64,000 nucleotides of DNA from Tilletia caries (lineage: Eukaryota > Basidiomycota > Exobasidiomycetes > Tilletiales > Tilletiaceae), in assembly GCA_032718865.1 (NCBI GenBank), contig JALUTQ010000041.1, positions 248,001 to 312,000 of the forward strand, read 5' to 3'. The position numbers and the translations under genes are program-made. Below, piece after piece: positions 32,255 through 45,200 of this stretch. Positions within the stretch are counted from its first letter, which is position 1. Each line of letters starts with the position of its first letter. The notes under the pieces were generated by a model. The model did no database searches. It was given only the letters and a program-made list of their open reading frames with translations, and had not been told where the DNA came from.

Positions 32255-32833
32255 TGTTGTTGTGCGGCGCATGGACCGACTCTTCGGGTCGACTCCCCCT
32301 CCGGCTTCTTCTCCGCCACCATCACCCTTTGCGCTCTGTTTCCCCTTTTCCCATCAGCTTCGAGTTAGCCCGCAGTCCGCGGCCTCTCTCTCACTCCCCA
32401 GCTCTTCTTCCTTTTGCTCTTCACCTCTATGCTCCTCTTCACTATATATGGCCATGTTCTCCAATTTCCCCCCTTCTCTCTCTCTCGAATACATCTACAT
32501 CTTCTCTTGATCCCACTACCACTTGTCCCGCAAGAAGCCTCCGAGTTCCATCCTCCTCACCGGTGAGTGGATCTCGGCCAGTCGCGGCTTCGCTTCAAGT
32601 GATCCGCGACAAGAGGAAACGTTCTGAGAAACGAAACGAGATGCGAGAACGAGAATAGGGTGCGGAGGGTGGGGAAAGAAAACAACGAGACTGAAGAGAA
32701 GGCAATGGACGTTCGTACACACTCGAGAGTCGAGAGTGAGTAGGAAAGCGACGAGCAGTGAGAGTGCAAAGGGGGAGAAGATGATGGACCAGTCCTGCGA
32801 GCTTCCTGCTGCGAAGGAAAGAAATTTGCAGGG
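32255..32833 (+). mobile_element. Copia-3 3' LTR start and undefined flank
   Basis: After the RNase H stop codon and the purine tract GGGTGGGAG, TGTTGTTGTGCGG at 32255 is a typical LTR start. A TATATAT box (32443-32449) fits an LTR promoter. The 3' end cannot be set because no second LTR is present. No gene was seen up to the element starting near 32847. Confidence 0.5.
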
Positions 32834-33172
32834 CCTCGAAATGAGAGTCCCGAATTTTACCCATGCCACTTTACCCACGCGGGGGTAAAAAGTGGGTAAA
32901 ACTGAATAGGCGGCCTCTGAAGTCTGAGCTTCCATTTTTACCCACCGTTACCCATGCAGACCCCCAAATTTTACCCTGGAACTTTTACCCCACGTGGGTA
33001 AAAATGGTGCCGAAGGGGTAAAATTGTTCATCTCACTTGCAATTGCAAATCCTCACTTTTACCCACTGAGGAGCGGGTTTTACCCACAAGCGCTTTACCC
33101 CTTGAGACGAAAAGACCCCGAGTCTCGACCACGTGCTTGGGGGTCTGGCTTATATGAGACCCCTCTGACCAC

Positions 33173-33471
33173 TGTTGTGATCGATCGATCAGACTGAGTA
33201 AAGAAGAGGAAAGTCTTGATTGTTCATTTCATCTTCTGCCACAACCACATCCAGAGAGCCTCCTTTTATACCTTCGCAGCCATCCTCCAGACTCCAGAGA
33301 ACCTTCCAGTCGCATCCTACTCAGTCCAGCGCAGCCCTCCGCAGCATCGGTGAGTGATTTTCGTGCTTCCTTGAGGTGTTGCTGGGAGGATGTCGTGTAT
33401 GCTGGAAGCTGCTGGATGGTCCTAGAACGAGCTGGTCCGTTCGATGGTCTGCAGACGCTAACGCTCAACAC
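33173..33471 (-). repeat. Copia-4 3' LTR (299 bp)
   Basis: Partner of 38397-38687. Contains an extra AGACTCCA copy near 33290. Confidence 0.93.
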
Positions 33472-33672
33472 TCCCCCTCGTCGCAGGTACCTCGACGGCC
33501 GATGCGCATGCCGTCTTGCTTCTCCGTTGCTGCTCCGGGGTGTGCTGCTGGTATGTGTCGTGTCCTTGCTGCTCCGCTTTCCGACGCGACTGATCCCTCT
33601 CTCTTCCTCCTTGCGCCACCAGACCCGACCCATGCACTGCCCCTCCGCTGTGCTCCATGTGTCCGCGCGCTG

Positions 33673-36600
33673 CTACCCGCCATCACCGAGCCCAGGAGAT
33701 GTGAGTGCTGCCACTCGCATGCTCCCCCTGCTCCCTGCCGCTGACCACTCCGTCCTCCTCCCTCTGCTCCTCGTCCAGCTCATGTCCGCGCATAGCATTC
33801 CCAGCCTCGCGTCGGCTGCCACGTGCCGGCCTCCCCTGCCGCCCCGACCGGCCCGTTCGGGGCCATGAGCCGATGCCTCGGGACGGTACGGATCGGGGTG
33901 GGGAGTCGGGTGCCCATGCTGACTGATATGAGTACCAAGGTGGGTAGTGTCGCGTCGCGTGTGTGTGTACGGCCCGTGCGCGTCACTGACGCGTCTCTGC
34001 TGCCTCTCTTCCTCCGCGTCCACCTCATCTCTGCGCAGTAGGCCAAGGGCGCGTCGATGCTTCTCGTGCGTGGGTGCAGGCAACGACTTCGTGAGTATAT
34101 CGGCTTGCTGCTGCGCCGAGCGAATCGACTTTCCTGTGCTTCTCGGATGTAGTGCCAGCGGACCTCAATGTGTTTCGTCCGCTGGTGGAAGGCTGGCTTC
34201 GTCACGAGGGTGAGTGCTCCCTCGTTGTCGCCGTGCAGTGTGGTGGGCCCGGGTACCGGGTGGTGTAGGTCGGAGAGGAGCGTGCGTAGGTAGGCATTCT
34301 CGCGCGCGCTCTCGGCCATCGCCACGTACTCCGCGTGTACCGTGGACGTCGCCACAATGTCCTGCCGCCGTGCCCCCCAGCTGACCAATGCACCGAAGAC
34401 CTTAAACGCATAACCAGTTGTTGATCGACGTGTGTCTCTGTCCCCAGCATAGTCCGCATCGGACCAGCCTTCGAGGTGCTTCGCGACCGTGTTCTTGGCG
34501 AAGTAAAGGCCTACGTCGTGAGTAGTATCCAAGTACCGGACCACTCGAAGGGCCATGTCCCAGTGCTCATACGTCGGTGCCGCACTGTGTCTTCCCAGGT
34601 ACCCCGCCGCGAATGCTACGTCTCCCCGCGTCGCGATGCCCACCCAGAGCAGCATTCCGACGATGGTATGGTACAGCTGCCGATCTGGGAAGGGTTCTCC
34701 CTCGCGCGTGGGTAGGTCCGGTGGCAGAGGCGTGTAGGTCTTGCGCCCGTTCTCCTGTCCGAATTTCTTGGCGAGTGACTTGATGTACGCCGACTGCGAG
34801 AGCAATGCCCCTTCCTCCCGACGCTCGATACTGACTCCCAGCACCCATGCCACAGGTCCAAGGTCCGTCATGCGCCACTGTTGCTTGAGCGCGCCCTTGA
34901 CGTCGTCGACCTCTGCTTGAGTGGGTCCGGCAACGAGCATGTCGTCCACATAGATGAGGAGGTAGATTGGTCCGTGCTTCCCATGGCGCACGTAGATGCA
35001 CCACTCAGTCACCAATTGCTCGAACCCAAGGCTGACGATGAATTCGTGCGCTGCCTTCCACCACAGCCGCGCCGACTGCTTGAAGCCATACAGCCCTCGT
35101 TGGATGAGGAGGGTGTTGCAGTCGTTCGGCAAGGTGAGTCCTTCTGGCGGCTCCATGTAGAGTTCGACGTCGATCTTGGAGTTGAGGAAGGCTGCCTCCA
35201 CGTCCATTTGGTGGATGATGAGGCCGTGTCGGACCGCGATGGCGATGAACACGCGGAGAGCTGTGAGCGCCGGCGTGGGTGCGTGTGTCTCCTCATAGTC
35301 GAGGCCTGGCTTCTGAGAGAATCCCCGAGCTACGACTCGCGCCTTGTGCTTCAGTATCTGACCTTCGCTGTTCATCTTCCTCTTGTAGACCCATCGCGAG
35401 CCCACTGCCGTCCTTCCTATCGGCAGCTTCGCCGGTTTCCAGGTTCCTGCTCGACGATGATTTCCGAGTTCGACCGCTTCCGCCGCCTGCCATTCTGACG
35501 CGTCCGGGGCGGCCATTGCCTGTCGGTGAGTGTTTGGCTCGTCTCCTAGCTCTGCTGCAGCAATGTTAACGTTGCCATGCCGTCCAGGAGCAGCTCGTCG
35601 AGGCGGGAGGGCGCGACGTGGGACCTCCGGGCGCGATCGACGAGGTTCAGGTACGTGCATTGGTCGTGCCGGGGCCTGTCCAGTTCCGACCGCGACTTCG
35701 TCCTCCCGTGCGCGCTTCCTGTCGGCTGGTCCGGTGTCTTCGTTGCGGTCCCCGGGAACATCTTGCTGGCCGACTCCGGCCTCTTGCTCCCCCTGGTCCT
35801 TCGCCACCGCCGTACCTTCGTCCACGACATCCGCCATCTCCGGCTCCTCAACGCCCGTCTCCAGCACCTCCTTGGCCTCCTTCGCCGCGTCCTCCCCCTG
35901 ATCCATACTTCCCCCGTCGACCTTCTCCACATCCTCCCCCTGCTCCACGCTGCTCTCGTCCGTGTTGCCGGCCACATCGTGCAAGTGGGGCTCTTCTACG
36001 TTGGTCGACGTGGGCGTTGGGACCGGTCCATCCTGACAAGGTATGGGTGCCGGGATCTCGGATATCGTTGCCGATTGGTGTCGTGGCTCAAACGTCACCT
36101 CCCTGGTGACATGAATCTTCCCGGTTCCATTCTCCAGCACCGCCACTCCACCTTCGTATGTGAGTCCAAGGTATTGGCCCCGAATGGTTTTGGCCGCCGT
36201 GAGATCTGACTTGGTTCTTGTTTCCGCAGGGGTGTAGACCCAGGCCGCGCATCCGAAGGGCTGGACCATACGGAAGTTGACCTTACGCTTGAACAGCCGT
36301 TCCCAAGCCGATATGCCGTCCCCCACTGTGAGTATGAGCTGAATGACAGTACTGTACTGGAGTGCCCAGTCCCAGTACGCCATCGAGATGCCGCTGTCGA
36401 CCATCATTGCTGACACCATCTCCTTTATCGTCCGGTTCTTCCGCTCAGCAATGCCGTTGTGCTGTGGCGTATACGGAGGGGTGATCTGATGCACGATCCC
36501 CTTTCCGCCCAGCCAAGCCTTGAACGCGTTGCTCGTGTACTCCCCGCCGCCGTCCGATCGCAGCACATGGACCTTCGCTGCGAGGCAGTTTTCGAGCAGA

Positions 36601-38340
36601 TTGATCCATCCGATGAGTGTCTGTGCGACGACATGCTTCGCCGGGATTGCCTTTGCCAGAGTGAGTCCGAGGTAGTCGTCCGTGAGCGCGACATAGTACT
36701 TGTTTCCTGACGCCGAATCTTGGACCGCTCCTGCCACATCAGTGACAACCAGGTCGAGGGGACTTGTTCCTCGCAGCGTCTCCTGCCCGAAGGTGTGTTT
36801 GGTGGTTTTGGCCTTCTGACAAGAGATGCAGAAGTCGCTGATGTCGTCCTTCAGCACTATGCCCTTGATAGTGCCCTCGCGGATCATGTTCTTGAGCCGG
36901 GTCTTCGACATGTGACCGAACCGTTCGTGTGCCTCGGTGAGTGTCATGACCTCGTCCTTCGCGGGGGTAAACGCCACCAGGTGCGGATCTTGATTCATGT
37001 CCGTGCCTGCTCCAGGGAGTTCCAGGAGGAACAGGCCTTGCTTCTCCGCCAACGACAAGGTGAGCGTGCCGTTGCGAATGAAACTTGCGTTGTGCTTCAG
37101 GCTGACAGTCCAACCCTTTCGGATCAGAACTGGAGCTGACAGCAAGTTCACGCGCGCCTCCTTGACATGATGGACGTCGGTAAAGATAACCTTCTTTCCG
37201 TCCTCCGTCGTCATCCCCACGCATCCCACGACCGTTGACTCCATCGATCCTTTGCGCGTGGCAAGGCCAAACTGCATGGGTGAGTGCAGGTGGCGCATGT
37301 CCGTGAGCTGCGACGCATCACTGACGATGTGATGCGTGGCTCCAGAGTCAATAATCCAGGTCGTGCTACGTGGTCCCGTCACCGTCGCCACCGTGGCATC
37401 CTCGGCCGGGTCGACCGTCACCGCGTTGGCCACGCCGATGAATGGTCCCGTGGGCGTAACCATGTGAGTGTCGCCGCCCTCTTGACTGTCCTCAGCCTTG
37501 GGACAGTCCCGTTTCATGTGTCCTAGCTCATTGCACCGATAGCACCGGACGCGAGAGAGTTCGCGTCCATTGCCCTTGCCGTGCCCCGAGCCCTTCCGTT
37601 CCGGGTTGTTGGACTTCCGTGAGTGGTCCTCTTGGTTCCTGTTCCCGGCTGCCATCATCACAGCAGCCGTGCTTCGTGCCTGGGTCCTGGCGCGTTGGGC
37701 CCCCTCCAGATTGTACTGACGCCGCAGCTCCGCGAACGTCTTCAGGCTCTCCGGAGTCCGGGTACATGCGCCACTGGAACTTCAGCATGTCGAACGACTC
37801 TGGCAGCGTGTCGAGGAACATGAGGCACTTTTCCTCATCGGCGTACCGAAGGCCGGCACCCGAAGCCTTGTACAGCATTCGAAGGAAGCCATCAAGGTGA
37901 GCCTTGAGATCCGTTCCTTCGAGCAGAAAATGGTTGAGGAGCTCGCGCTTGATCTCCGCGCGATGCTCCGGCGCCGTCAAGTCGTGCAGGGAGCAAAGCT
38001 GATCCCAGATCTCCTTTGCCGACCGACAGTCCTCGATGTCCACCTTGAGTGCATCACTGATGGTCCGACGCATGATCGCCATAGCCTTGCGATCCCGTTC
38101 GAGCCAAGACTTGAGGTCCTTCTTCTCCTCGGCCGAGACGACTGTCAAGGCCGCCATTGTCGACTCTTCGATCTTGATTGCCACCGGCTGTGGCTCGTTA
38201 CCTTCGACGATGTCCAATGCTCCGAGCATCAGGAGTGAATCCGTCAAAGCGGTTTTCCACTGGAAGAAGTCGTCCAGGCCCGTCAAGGTGGGGATCTTGA
38301 AGAGGGCCGTCGATTCGCCGTTGGAGGTGTTGCTTGACAT
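33673..38340 (-). pseudogene. Copia-4 gag-pol with two frameshifts
   Basis: Starts MSSNTSNGESTALFKIP (38340). Gag breaks near 37755, where EPEDVRG replaces the expected SLKTFAELRRQYN, one base out of phase. The long pol frame then holds a zinc knuckle (CYRCNELGHMKRDC), protease (WIIDSGATHHIVSD), integrase (HERFGHMS..CISCQKA, TDVAGAV, RSDGGGEYTS, NGIAERKNRT), RT (IHQMDVEAAFLN, YGFKQSARLWW, YVDDMLVAG) and RNase H (GWSDADYAGD, STVHAEYVA, HGDNEGALTL). A second one-base loss near 34125 shifts the frame before ADILTKSLPAPTHEK. Apart from these two lesions the frame is open over 4.6 kb, so the element is young. Confidence 0.9.
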
Positions 38341-38383
38341 TGTATCTTAATGCTTGTTGGAAGTAATCGAAGTGCTTGAGGTT

Positions 38384-38396
38384 CAGACTCTTAATC
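38384..38396 (-). promoter_or_regulatory. Copia-4 primer-binding site, tRNA-Lys(CUU) type
   Basis: On the minus strand GATTAAGAGTCTG directly follows the LTR end, the same site as in families A and B. Confidence 0.8.
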
Positions 38397-38687
38397 TGTT
38401 GTGATCGATCGATCAGACTGAGTAAAGAAGAGGAAAGTCTTGCTTGTTCATTTTATCTTCTGCCACAACCACATCCAGAGAGCCTCCTTTTATACCTTCG
38501 CAGCCATCCTCCAGAGAACCTTCCAGTCGCATCCTACTCAGTCCAGCGCAGCCCTCCGCAGCATCGGTGAGTGATCCTCGTGCTTCCTTGAGGTGTTGCT
38601 GGGAGGATGTCGTGTATGCTGGAAGCTGCTGGATGGTCCTAGAACGAGCTGGTCCGTTCGATGGTCTGCAGACGCTAACGCTCAACA
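38397..38687 (-). repeat. Copia-4 5' LTR (291 bp)
   Basis: Partner of 33173-33471; next to the primer-binding site on its left and the ACCAC target duplication on its right. Confidence 0.93.
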
Positions 38688-39151
38688 ACCACTTCCGCTT
38701 CTCCGAGCCAGCACTCGCAGGGCTGCGGTATATTTCCGGTATCCACGACGATGAGCTCGAGTACTCCCATCTCGACGAGGAGCCGCAGGGTGAACGATTT
38801 CTAGACCGAGACGAGAAGGGAGGCAATCATGGGGACCATAACTTCGATTCTAAAAGTAGTCACCTGGGCAAAACTTGAATGGGTAAAATTCGAGGGCATG
38901 GGAGGGAGATAATATTTACCCATAAGGGGTAAAGACTTGTGGGTAAAAGTCAGAGTCCACATCTCAACTCAGCACTTTTACCCATTTCCTGAGCCATTTT
39001 ACCCCAAGGGGTAAAATGATTGGGGTAAATTTGGGCACCCTGCGTGGGTAAGGATGGGTAAAAGTGGAGGTTAAAAAGGCGCATGGGCAATTTTACCCCC
39101 GAGTGGGTAAAACCTGGGGGTAAAATTCATGGGTGCCGCCTCGAAATGAGA

Positions 39152-39690
39152 ATGAGGCGGAGCGTTGCTCGATGCGTGTTGCCAGCAATCACCATCGAGT
39201 CAACTGGCTCCGATATTGCACCGCCGTCGACTCTCCCCACTGTCCGACTTGGGCGCAGCCGACGGGTCGTCCGTGCGTCCGAAACCGGTACATTGTTGTA
39301 CCGTCTACATAAAGATATTTCGGGCTCAGCTGGCTGGCCGGTGCCTATCGTAGCGACGCTTTTCGTTGCCGGTGCTGATGAAGCATGATGCTCTTCGTTC
39401 CGAGGTTACATTCATACATTACCTTCATCTTCTCTTGTCACCTTCATTGCGTCCATTACCGTCAATCCGAAATCGAATCCATCGGGATCATCGAAGATCA
39501 CGCCGCTATCGTCAAGGATGAAGGAACCGAGCGTGAATGTCACAGGTTTGACGCAGCACGGATCCCTCTTCCCTAACCCTTCCATTCCGGTCGTGCTGCA
39601 CCTCTTCTCTCATATCGGGCGGAGTCTCACCATCTTCCAGCTTTGCCTTTCCTCCTACTGTGTCCTCCTCCTGCCTCTCCTGACTGACAA
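39152..39690. other. Upstream region of the Sec14-type gene
   Basis: No coding sequence supported. The right part turns C/T-rich, as in fungal promoters and 5' leaders. Confidence 0.5.
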
Positions 39691-39695
39691 TAACC

Positions 39696-39701
39696 TATAA
39701 A
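39696..39701 (+). promoter_or_regulatory. TATA box of the Sec14-type gene
   Basis: TATAAA about 190 bp upstream of the ATG at 39887, followed by a long C/T-rich leader. Confidence 0.55.
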
Positions 39702-41548
39702 GCCGGTATATCTGCTCACTCCTCCTCTTCCATCCTCTTTCTCCATCCACATCCCTTCTTGCCCTCCTCTCCTGAACACCACTCACCTCCTCCCTGCGAT
39801 CGACCCCACTCCCCTCCACTCTTTCTACCACACTTCACCAGATCATCTTTCCAAACCAATCTTACTTTTAAGCCCGCTCAAGAATCATGTCGTCCTTGAA
39901 CATTCTCACCAAGCCCAATTACGACGGCGAGCAGGTTGCTTAGGGTTACTACGGTGAGTTTTCCTCCCTTCTCCATCCTATCCTTTCTATGATCGCGTCT
40001 TGTTCTATGCCTTGAGCGTGAGCAGTGAGCAACGAGCGTGAGCAACGATACGCGGCACATCACTACCGTTGCATCGCGTCACACACTATCTCATAGTTAC
40101 AGACACACATCAAGGAGGCATTAATCTTCTAGCGCCCCCTCTATCTATCATTCACAGGATGTTGGAACTGATTTCTTGTGCTCACTCTCATTCACTCATC
40201 TGATTCTTTCAGGTAATCTCGAACCCGCCCATCAGCGCTCCCTCCGGGAAATGTGGCGCCGTTTCCACGAGTTATCCGAGCGCAACGTCGAGGTCTCCGA
40301 GCGTCTCGAGAAGACCGGTGGCCCCACCAGCGAAGGTTTTGCTGCAATGGACGAGAACAAGGCCAAGAAGGGGCCCAAGGGCGACGCCGCTATGGACGAC
40401 GCCAAGAAGGCCGAGGAGCTCAAAGAGATGAATCAGTTCCTCGACAAATATGGTGGTCCCTACCTCCGTCGTGCCTTCTGGGAGTTCACCAAGCTTGACC
40501 ACCCTGACACCACCATGCTCAGATTCCTCCGTGCCCGCAAGTGGGACGTCGATCGGGCTCTTGCCATGCTTGCCGCCGCTCTCAAGTTCCGCCTCGAGAA
40601 GGACGTTGAGGGTATCCTCGAGAACGGTGAAGACGGCCTCAAGGACATTCCTGGCTTCCTCAACCAGTTCCGCCGCGGTATCTCATATATCCGTGGCACC
40701 ACCGCTGCTCCTGGCGAGCACCCCATTTATTTCATCCACGTCGGTCGTCACTTCACTTCAGCTCAGAAGGCGGAAGTTTTGCAACAGGTGTGTTCACCTC
40801 TTGATCGTTTTCATCCTTTCATGACGCCCCATCTACTCACGCATCATCTATTCTAAAATCCCCTTCAGTTCGTCCTGCTGGCCATGGAGAACGCTCGTCT
40901 GCTCAGCACCCCTCTTTACGAGAAGGCCATTGTCGTGTTCGACATGACTGGATTCGGTCTGAAAAACATGGACTGGCAATGCGTGCTGTTCCTCGTCAAG
41001 TGCCTCGAAGCGTACTTCCCCGAAACTGTTCAGCGTATCTAAGTCAACTCTGCGCCTTGGATCTTCAAGGGTATCTGGCAGATTCTCCAGCCGATGCTCG
41101 ACCCCGTCGTCCGTGACAAGATCAAGTTCTCGTCTAAGGCCTCCGAGCTCGTCGACTACGTCCCCGTGTCCAAGCTCCGCAAGGCCATGGGCGGTACGAT
41201 GCAGTGGGAGTGGGACTACATCGAGCCCACCGCTGCTGAGAATGCCCTGTTGAAGGATACCCAGACTCGCGACGCTGTGCGCAAGGAGCACAACGAGCTC
41301 AACTCCAGGTTCGAGGAGGTTACCCGTGCCTGGGTGAACACCAAGGACGACAGCGACCAGGCTGCGAAGGACCTCAACTACCGCCGTCATGTGCTCGGCA
41401 AACAGCTCCGTCTCAAGCAATTCCAGCTGAACCCTTACATCCGTGCTCGCAACATCTACCAACGTAACGGCACCCTCAAGGAGGACGGCTCCTGGTTGTG
41501 GACATACCCGCAGGCGGATGGCAAGGTGGTCGAGCAGGTTGTCGGCGA

Positions 41549-42155
41549 TGTTGTGAATACTAGGTGCTCAGTGCTCGACTACTCACCTTGGGAGGACCGA
41601 CAAGGTGGAGGAGAGAGGCCGACGTCGCTTGACGAGTCGCAGGAGCAATCCCAGTATCTCAGGTTCGGTGTCGGACGGTCAGCTACGTAGTACCCCCTCG
41701 CAATGAGGGCGAAGTGACGTGCTGCCAGAACTCTAGCCTATGCCTGAAGATACGGAAAGGATGCAACCTTTGACGGGGAAGTCAAGGATGAGGGCGAGAA
41801 GGTAAAAGATGAGGAGGACGAGGTCAAAGGTGAGGAGGACGAGGTCAAAGGTGAGGAGGTGACGAGGGAGAGTGGAAGCAGGAACGTGTGCGTTGAATTT
41901 CAATAGAAGCGGGGGAAACAGTGGTGGTGGAAAGTGCCTGCTTATATAGCTTTGTGGGTACAGGGGGGGAGGACAGCCATTGCGCAATGAACAATGTGTG
42001 CCACATCGTTGCGCAACGATTTCGTGTCACAAACGCAGGAATCGATGAGACTGGAAGTGGAGTCACAAATGAGACTAAGGGTCTCATCTATATAGGAAAG
42101 ACTGTGGAAAGGTCACAACCACGTGGAGGTTGCTATGAAGATGCAATCTTCAACA
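41549..42155 (-). repeat. Family-A 3' LTR (607 bp)
   Basis: Contains the hairpin CACCTTG...CAAGGTG (41584-41607), tandem GAGGACGAGGTCAAAGGT units near 41815, and a TATA-like CTTATATAGC near 41941. Adjacent to the purine tract at 42156-42164. Confidence 0.95.
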
Positions 42156-42200
42156 CTCCCTCTCAACCGCAGCGTGGTTGCTGAAGTCGAGTGATGACCG

Positions 42201-45200
42201 TCAGACGACGTTGGCGGGGTCGAGCAGACCAAGACTGGTCCGATGCTTGACGAGGACGGGAGTCGGAGTGGCCTTGGTGAAGATGTCGGCCACTTGATCC
42301 GAAGTACCAACGTATTCAAGCTTGATCGCACCTTCTTCAACTTGCCAGCGGACAAAGTGGTAGCGAAGGTCGATGTGCTTGGTGCGTCGATGCCATCCAG
42401 GGTTCTGTGCGAGGGCGATGGAACCCTGGTTGTCGCCCTTCAGGACAATGCCGACAGCCTGAGGAGCGGTCTGGTCGTACGCGAGAACGGCTGTACGAAG
42501 CCAGATGGCGTCCTTGACGGCCTCGGTGAGGGCGACGTACTCTGACTCAACTGAGGACAGAGAAACGCATTGCTGGCGAAGGGAACCCCAGCTGACGGTT
42601 GCGCCGTACAGCTTGAAGACGTACCCAGACTGAGAGCGGCGGTCTTCGACGTTTCCGGCCCAGTCGGCGTCGGAGTAGCCAGTAAGCTCGGGCTGTCCGT
42701 CGATCTTGCGGGAGCGAGGACCAATGCCAAGTCTCGCGTTGCCTTGAGGTGGCGGAGGACGCGAAGGGAAGCTTGGTAATGAGCCTGGGTCGGGCAGCCA
42801 TTCAAATGGGAGAGCGCGCTGACGACAAAGCTGATGTCAGACCTGGTGGAGAGGGCGATCCACATCAAGCAACCGATCAGGGCTTGGAAAAGCTGGGCGT
42901 CCGTCAAAGGCACTCCCTCTGGGACGAGCTTGGTGCCGACCGCCATAGGAGAGGACTCCGGGCGACAGTTGGTCATGTTGAAGCGCTCCAGGACTGTGTC
43001 GATGTAATGACCTTGGCTGAGGGCGAAGCCGTTGTTGAGCTGCTGGACCTTGATTCCAAGTACCGAGCTGACGAGACCAATGTCAGTCATTCTGTAGGAG
43101 GCCTTGAGGCCCTCGCGGACGGAGTCGATGAGGGCCTGAGTCTTCGCAGCGATCAGGAAGTCGTCGACGTAGACGAAAACGATCGTGCGGTCGCCGTTGG
43201 GTTCAACGCGAACGAAAATGCCCCAATCGGCGTCGCTGTGAACAAACCCGAGGTCTCGTAGTTTGGAAACGACATCGAGCCACCAGAGGCGAGCCGACTG
43301 CTTGAAGCCGTAGAGTCCCTTGCGGACAAGAAGCCCAGTCGCCTTGGGATCTTGCTGCTTCCAACCCTCGGGAAAGCTGATGTAGAGGACGCGATCCATC
43401 TTGGGGTTGAGAAAGGCCGTCTCGGCGTCCATCTGCCAGACCATAAGTCCCTGGACCGCAGCTTGGACAAAGAAGATCCTCAAGCTCGTCATGCGTCCGA
43501 CTGGCGCATATGTCTCGTCGTAATCGATGCCATAGCGCTGAGTGAAGCCACGACCAACAAGACGAGCCTTGTGCTTGAGGTAGTTGCCGTCTGCGTCCCT
43601 CTTAGTCTTGCAGACCCACCTGGTCGATACGACCTTGGCGCCGGGAGGAAGGACCACCTCCTCGAGCGTCTCGTTCTTGATCAGAGACTCCAGCTCCGCT
43701 TCGAAAGCCTTGGCCCACTGCTGACGCTCAGGACTCGACATAGCGTCGCCGTAGCTTGTGGGGTCGTCGTCGACGAGGGCAATCTTGCAAAGAAACCCCT
43801 CCGACTCCTGCATGAACGCTGCGTACGTGTCCCGAAAAGCAGACGAACGTTGACCGCGGCCAGCGCGCGCAGGAAGCCGGCGAATGCCTTGAGGTCGATC
43901 GGCCACGGCAGGACTGTTGCCGGGCACATGATTCACCCCCTCGGGCTCAGGGCGTTTGCGGCCACGAGGAGGAAGTTCGACATTATTGGCGTCGGGACCT
44001 GGCTCCGCGTCATCGTCGGAAATGTCTTCCTCATCGTACTCGAGGAAACCGGGATCACCAGGCTCCACGTCCAGCTGGACGATGTTGGAAGGCTCGGAGA
44101 CCTCGGTGACCTTGGACGAGAGCTTGGGGCCGAAAGAGACGTTGCGGGAAAAGACAATCTTGCCCGTGGTCTCGTTGTGCACCCCCCAGCCGCTGCGCTG
44201 TGTCGGCCAGCTGACCAAACGTCCCTTCCAGGCCTTGGGAGTGGTGAGGTCCAACTTGGTGCGGTTAGCGGCGGGAATATGAACCCAGCATGGAGAACCG
44301 AATGCTCGAGTCTTGCCGAGGGAGGGTTTGCGCTTGTGTACCCACTCCCAAACCGTCCGACCGTCTTTGACGAAGGTGACCTTCATGAGCAACACCGCAG
44401 CGAATAAAATCGCATGTCCCCACCATTGAACCGGGAGGCCGCTGCTGTGAAGCATGGCGGCGGTCATCTCCTTGAGGGTACGATTCTTGCGCTCAGCCAC
44501 ACCGTTGAGTTCCGGGGTGTGGGGCGTTGTGATGTGGTGGAGGATGCCCTGAGAAGCAGTCCAGGTGGACATGTGCTTGTTGACGTACTCGCCGCCGCCG
44601 TCGGTGCGAATGACTTGCACCTTGGTGCCGAAAGTCCGTTCGGCTACCTTGACGAACTCAACAAGGCGAGCGAAAACCTCGGCCTTGGAGCGGAGTAAGT
44701 CGACCTTGGTGTAGTCCGTGTACTCGTCAATGAAGGTCGCGTAGTACTGGAAACCGCCAAAACAAGTCACCAAGGGACCGCCAACATCCGTGAGGATGAT
44801 CTCCAGCGGAGAACTCGCGTGGAGAGGCGCGTCGTTGAAAGGTCGACGGGTAGCCTTGGTAGCTTCGCAGCTATCGCACCAAGGCGTGGCATCGTTCAGT
44901 CCAGGAATGGGAGGAAGATGACCCGAACGGACGAGCTTCTTGATGGTGCTGAAGCCCAAGTGACCGAGGCGAATGTGAACCTCGAGAGCGGGATCGCGCT
45001 GAGCGGGTTGCATTGGTGCCAGCATCGCTGAGGGAGACGATGTGGAGGCCGCAAGGTCGACGTGTAACAGCAGCCATCGAGCTCGACCACGCTTGGTCAA
45101 AGGCATGCGCCAAGAGGCGTTGTCCTTGTGCTGGAGGTGGGCGTTGTCATCCTCGTCGATGACTTTGATCCAGCCACGCTCGCGCAGCAGTTCCTCCGAA

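Larger units (their letters stand above)
33173..38687 (-). mobile_element. Copia-4 LTR retrotransposon, TSD ACCAC
   Basis: LTRs at 33173-33471 and 38397-38687 (TGTTGTGATCGATCG...GCTCAACA on the plus strand) enclose a gag-pol frame on the minus strand. ACCAC flanks both sides (33168-33172 and 38688-38692). The primer-binding site is beside the right LTR (38384-38396) and the purine tract beside the left (33472-33480, GAGGGGGAG on the minus strand). The LTRs differ by an 8-bp tandem copy and a few substitutions. Confidence 0.95.
32834..39151. mobile_element. TTTACCC-repeat MITE-like element split by copia-4
   Basis: Two stretches (32847-33172 and 38693-39138) are filled with TTTTACCCA / GGGTAAAA words in both orientations. 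They have matching inverted ends (CCGAATTTTACCC against the reverse of GGGTAAAATTCATGGG). CCTCGAAATGAGA is repeated directly outside both (32834-32846 and 39139-39151), as a target duplication would be. Together they would form an element of about 770 bp, into which copia-4 inserted. No coding content. The exact termini are approximate. Confidence 0.65.

Noticed and set aside
32868..39130. GGGTAAAA words as telomere-like repeats.
   Set aside because: They occur in both orientations with irregular spacing and are bounded by inverted ends, unlike a telomere tract.
19431..41042. Three in-frame stops (19431 TAG, 31177 TAA, 41040 TAA) stand where the families have Tyr, hinting that TAA/TAG might be read as Tyr.
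   Set aside because: Tyr codons are one base from TAA/TAG, so they are common nonsense targets. The second family-A copy has TAC at the matching site, and the well-preserved Sec7-PH and secreted-protein genes end in TAG. A reassigned code is not supported.
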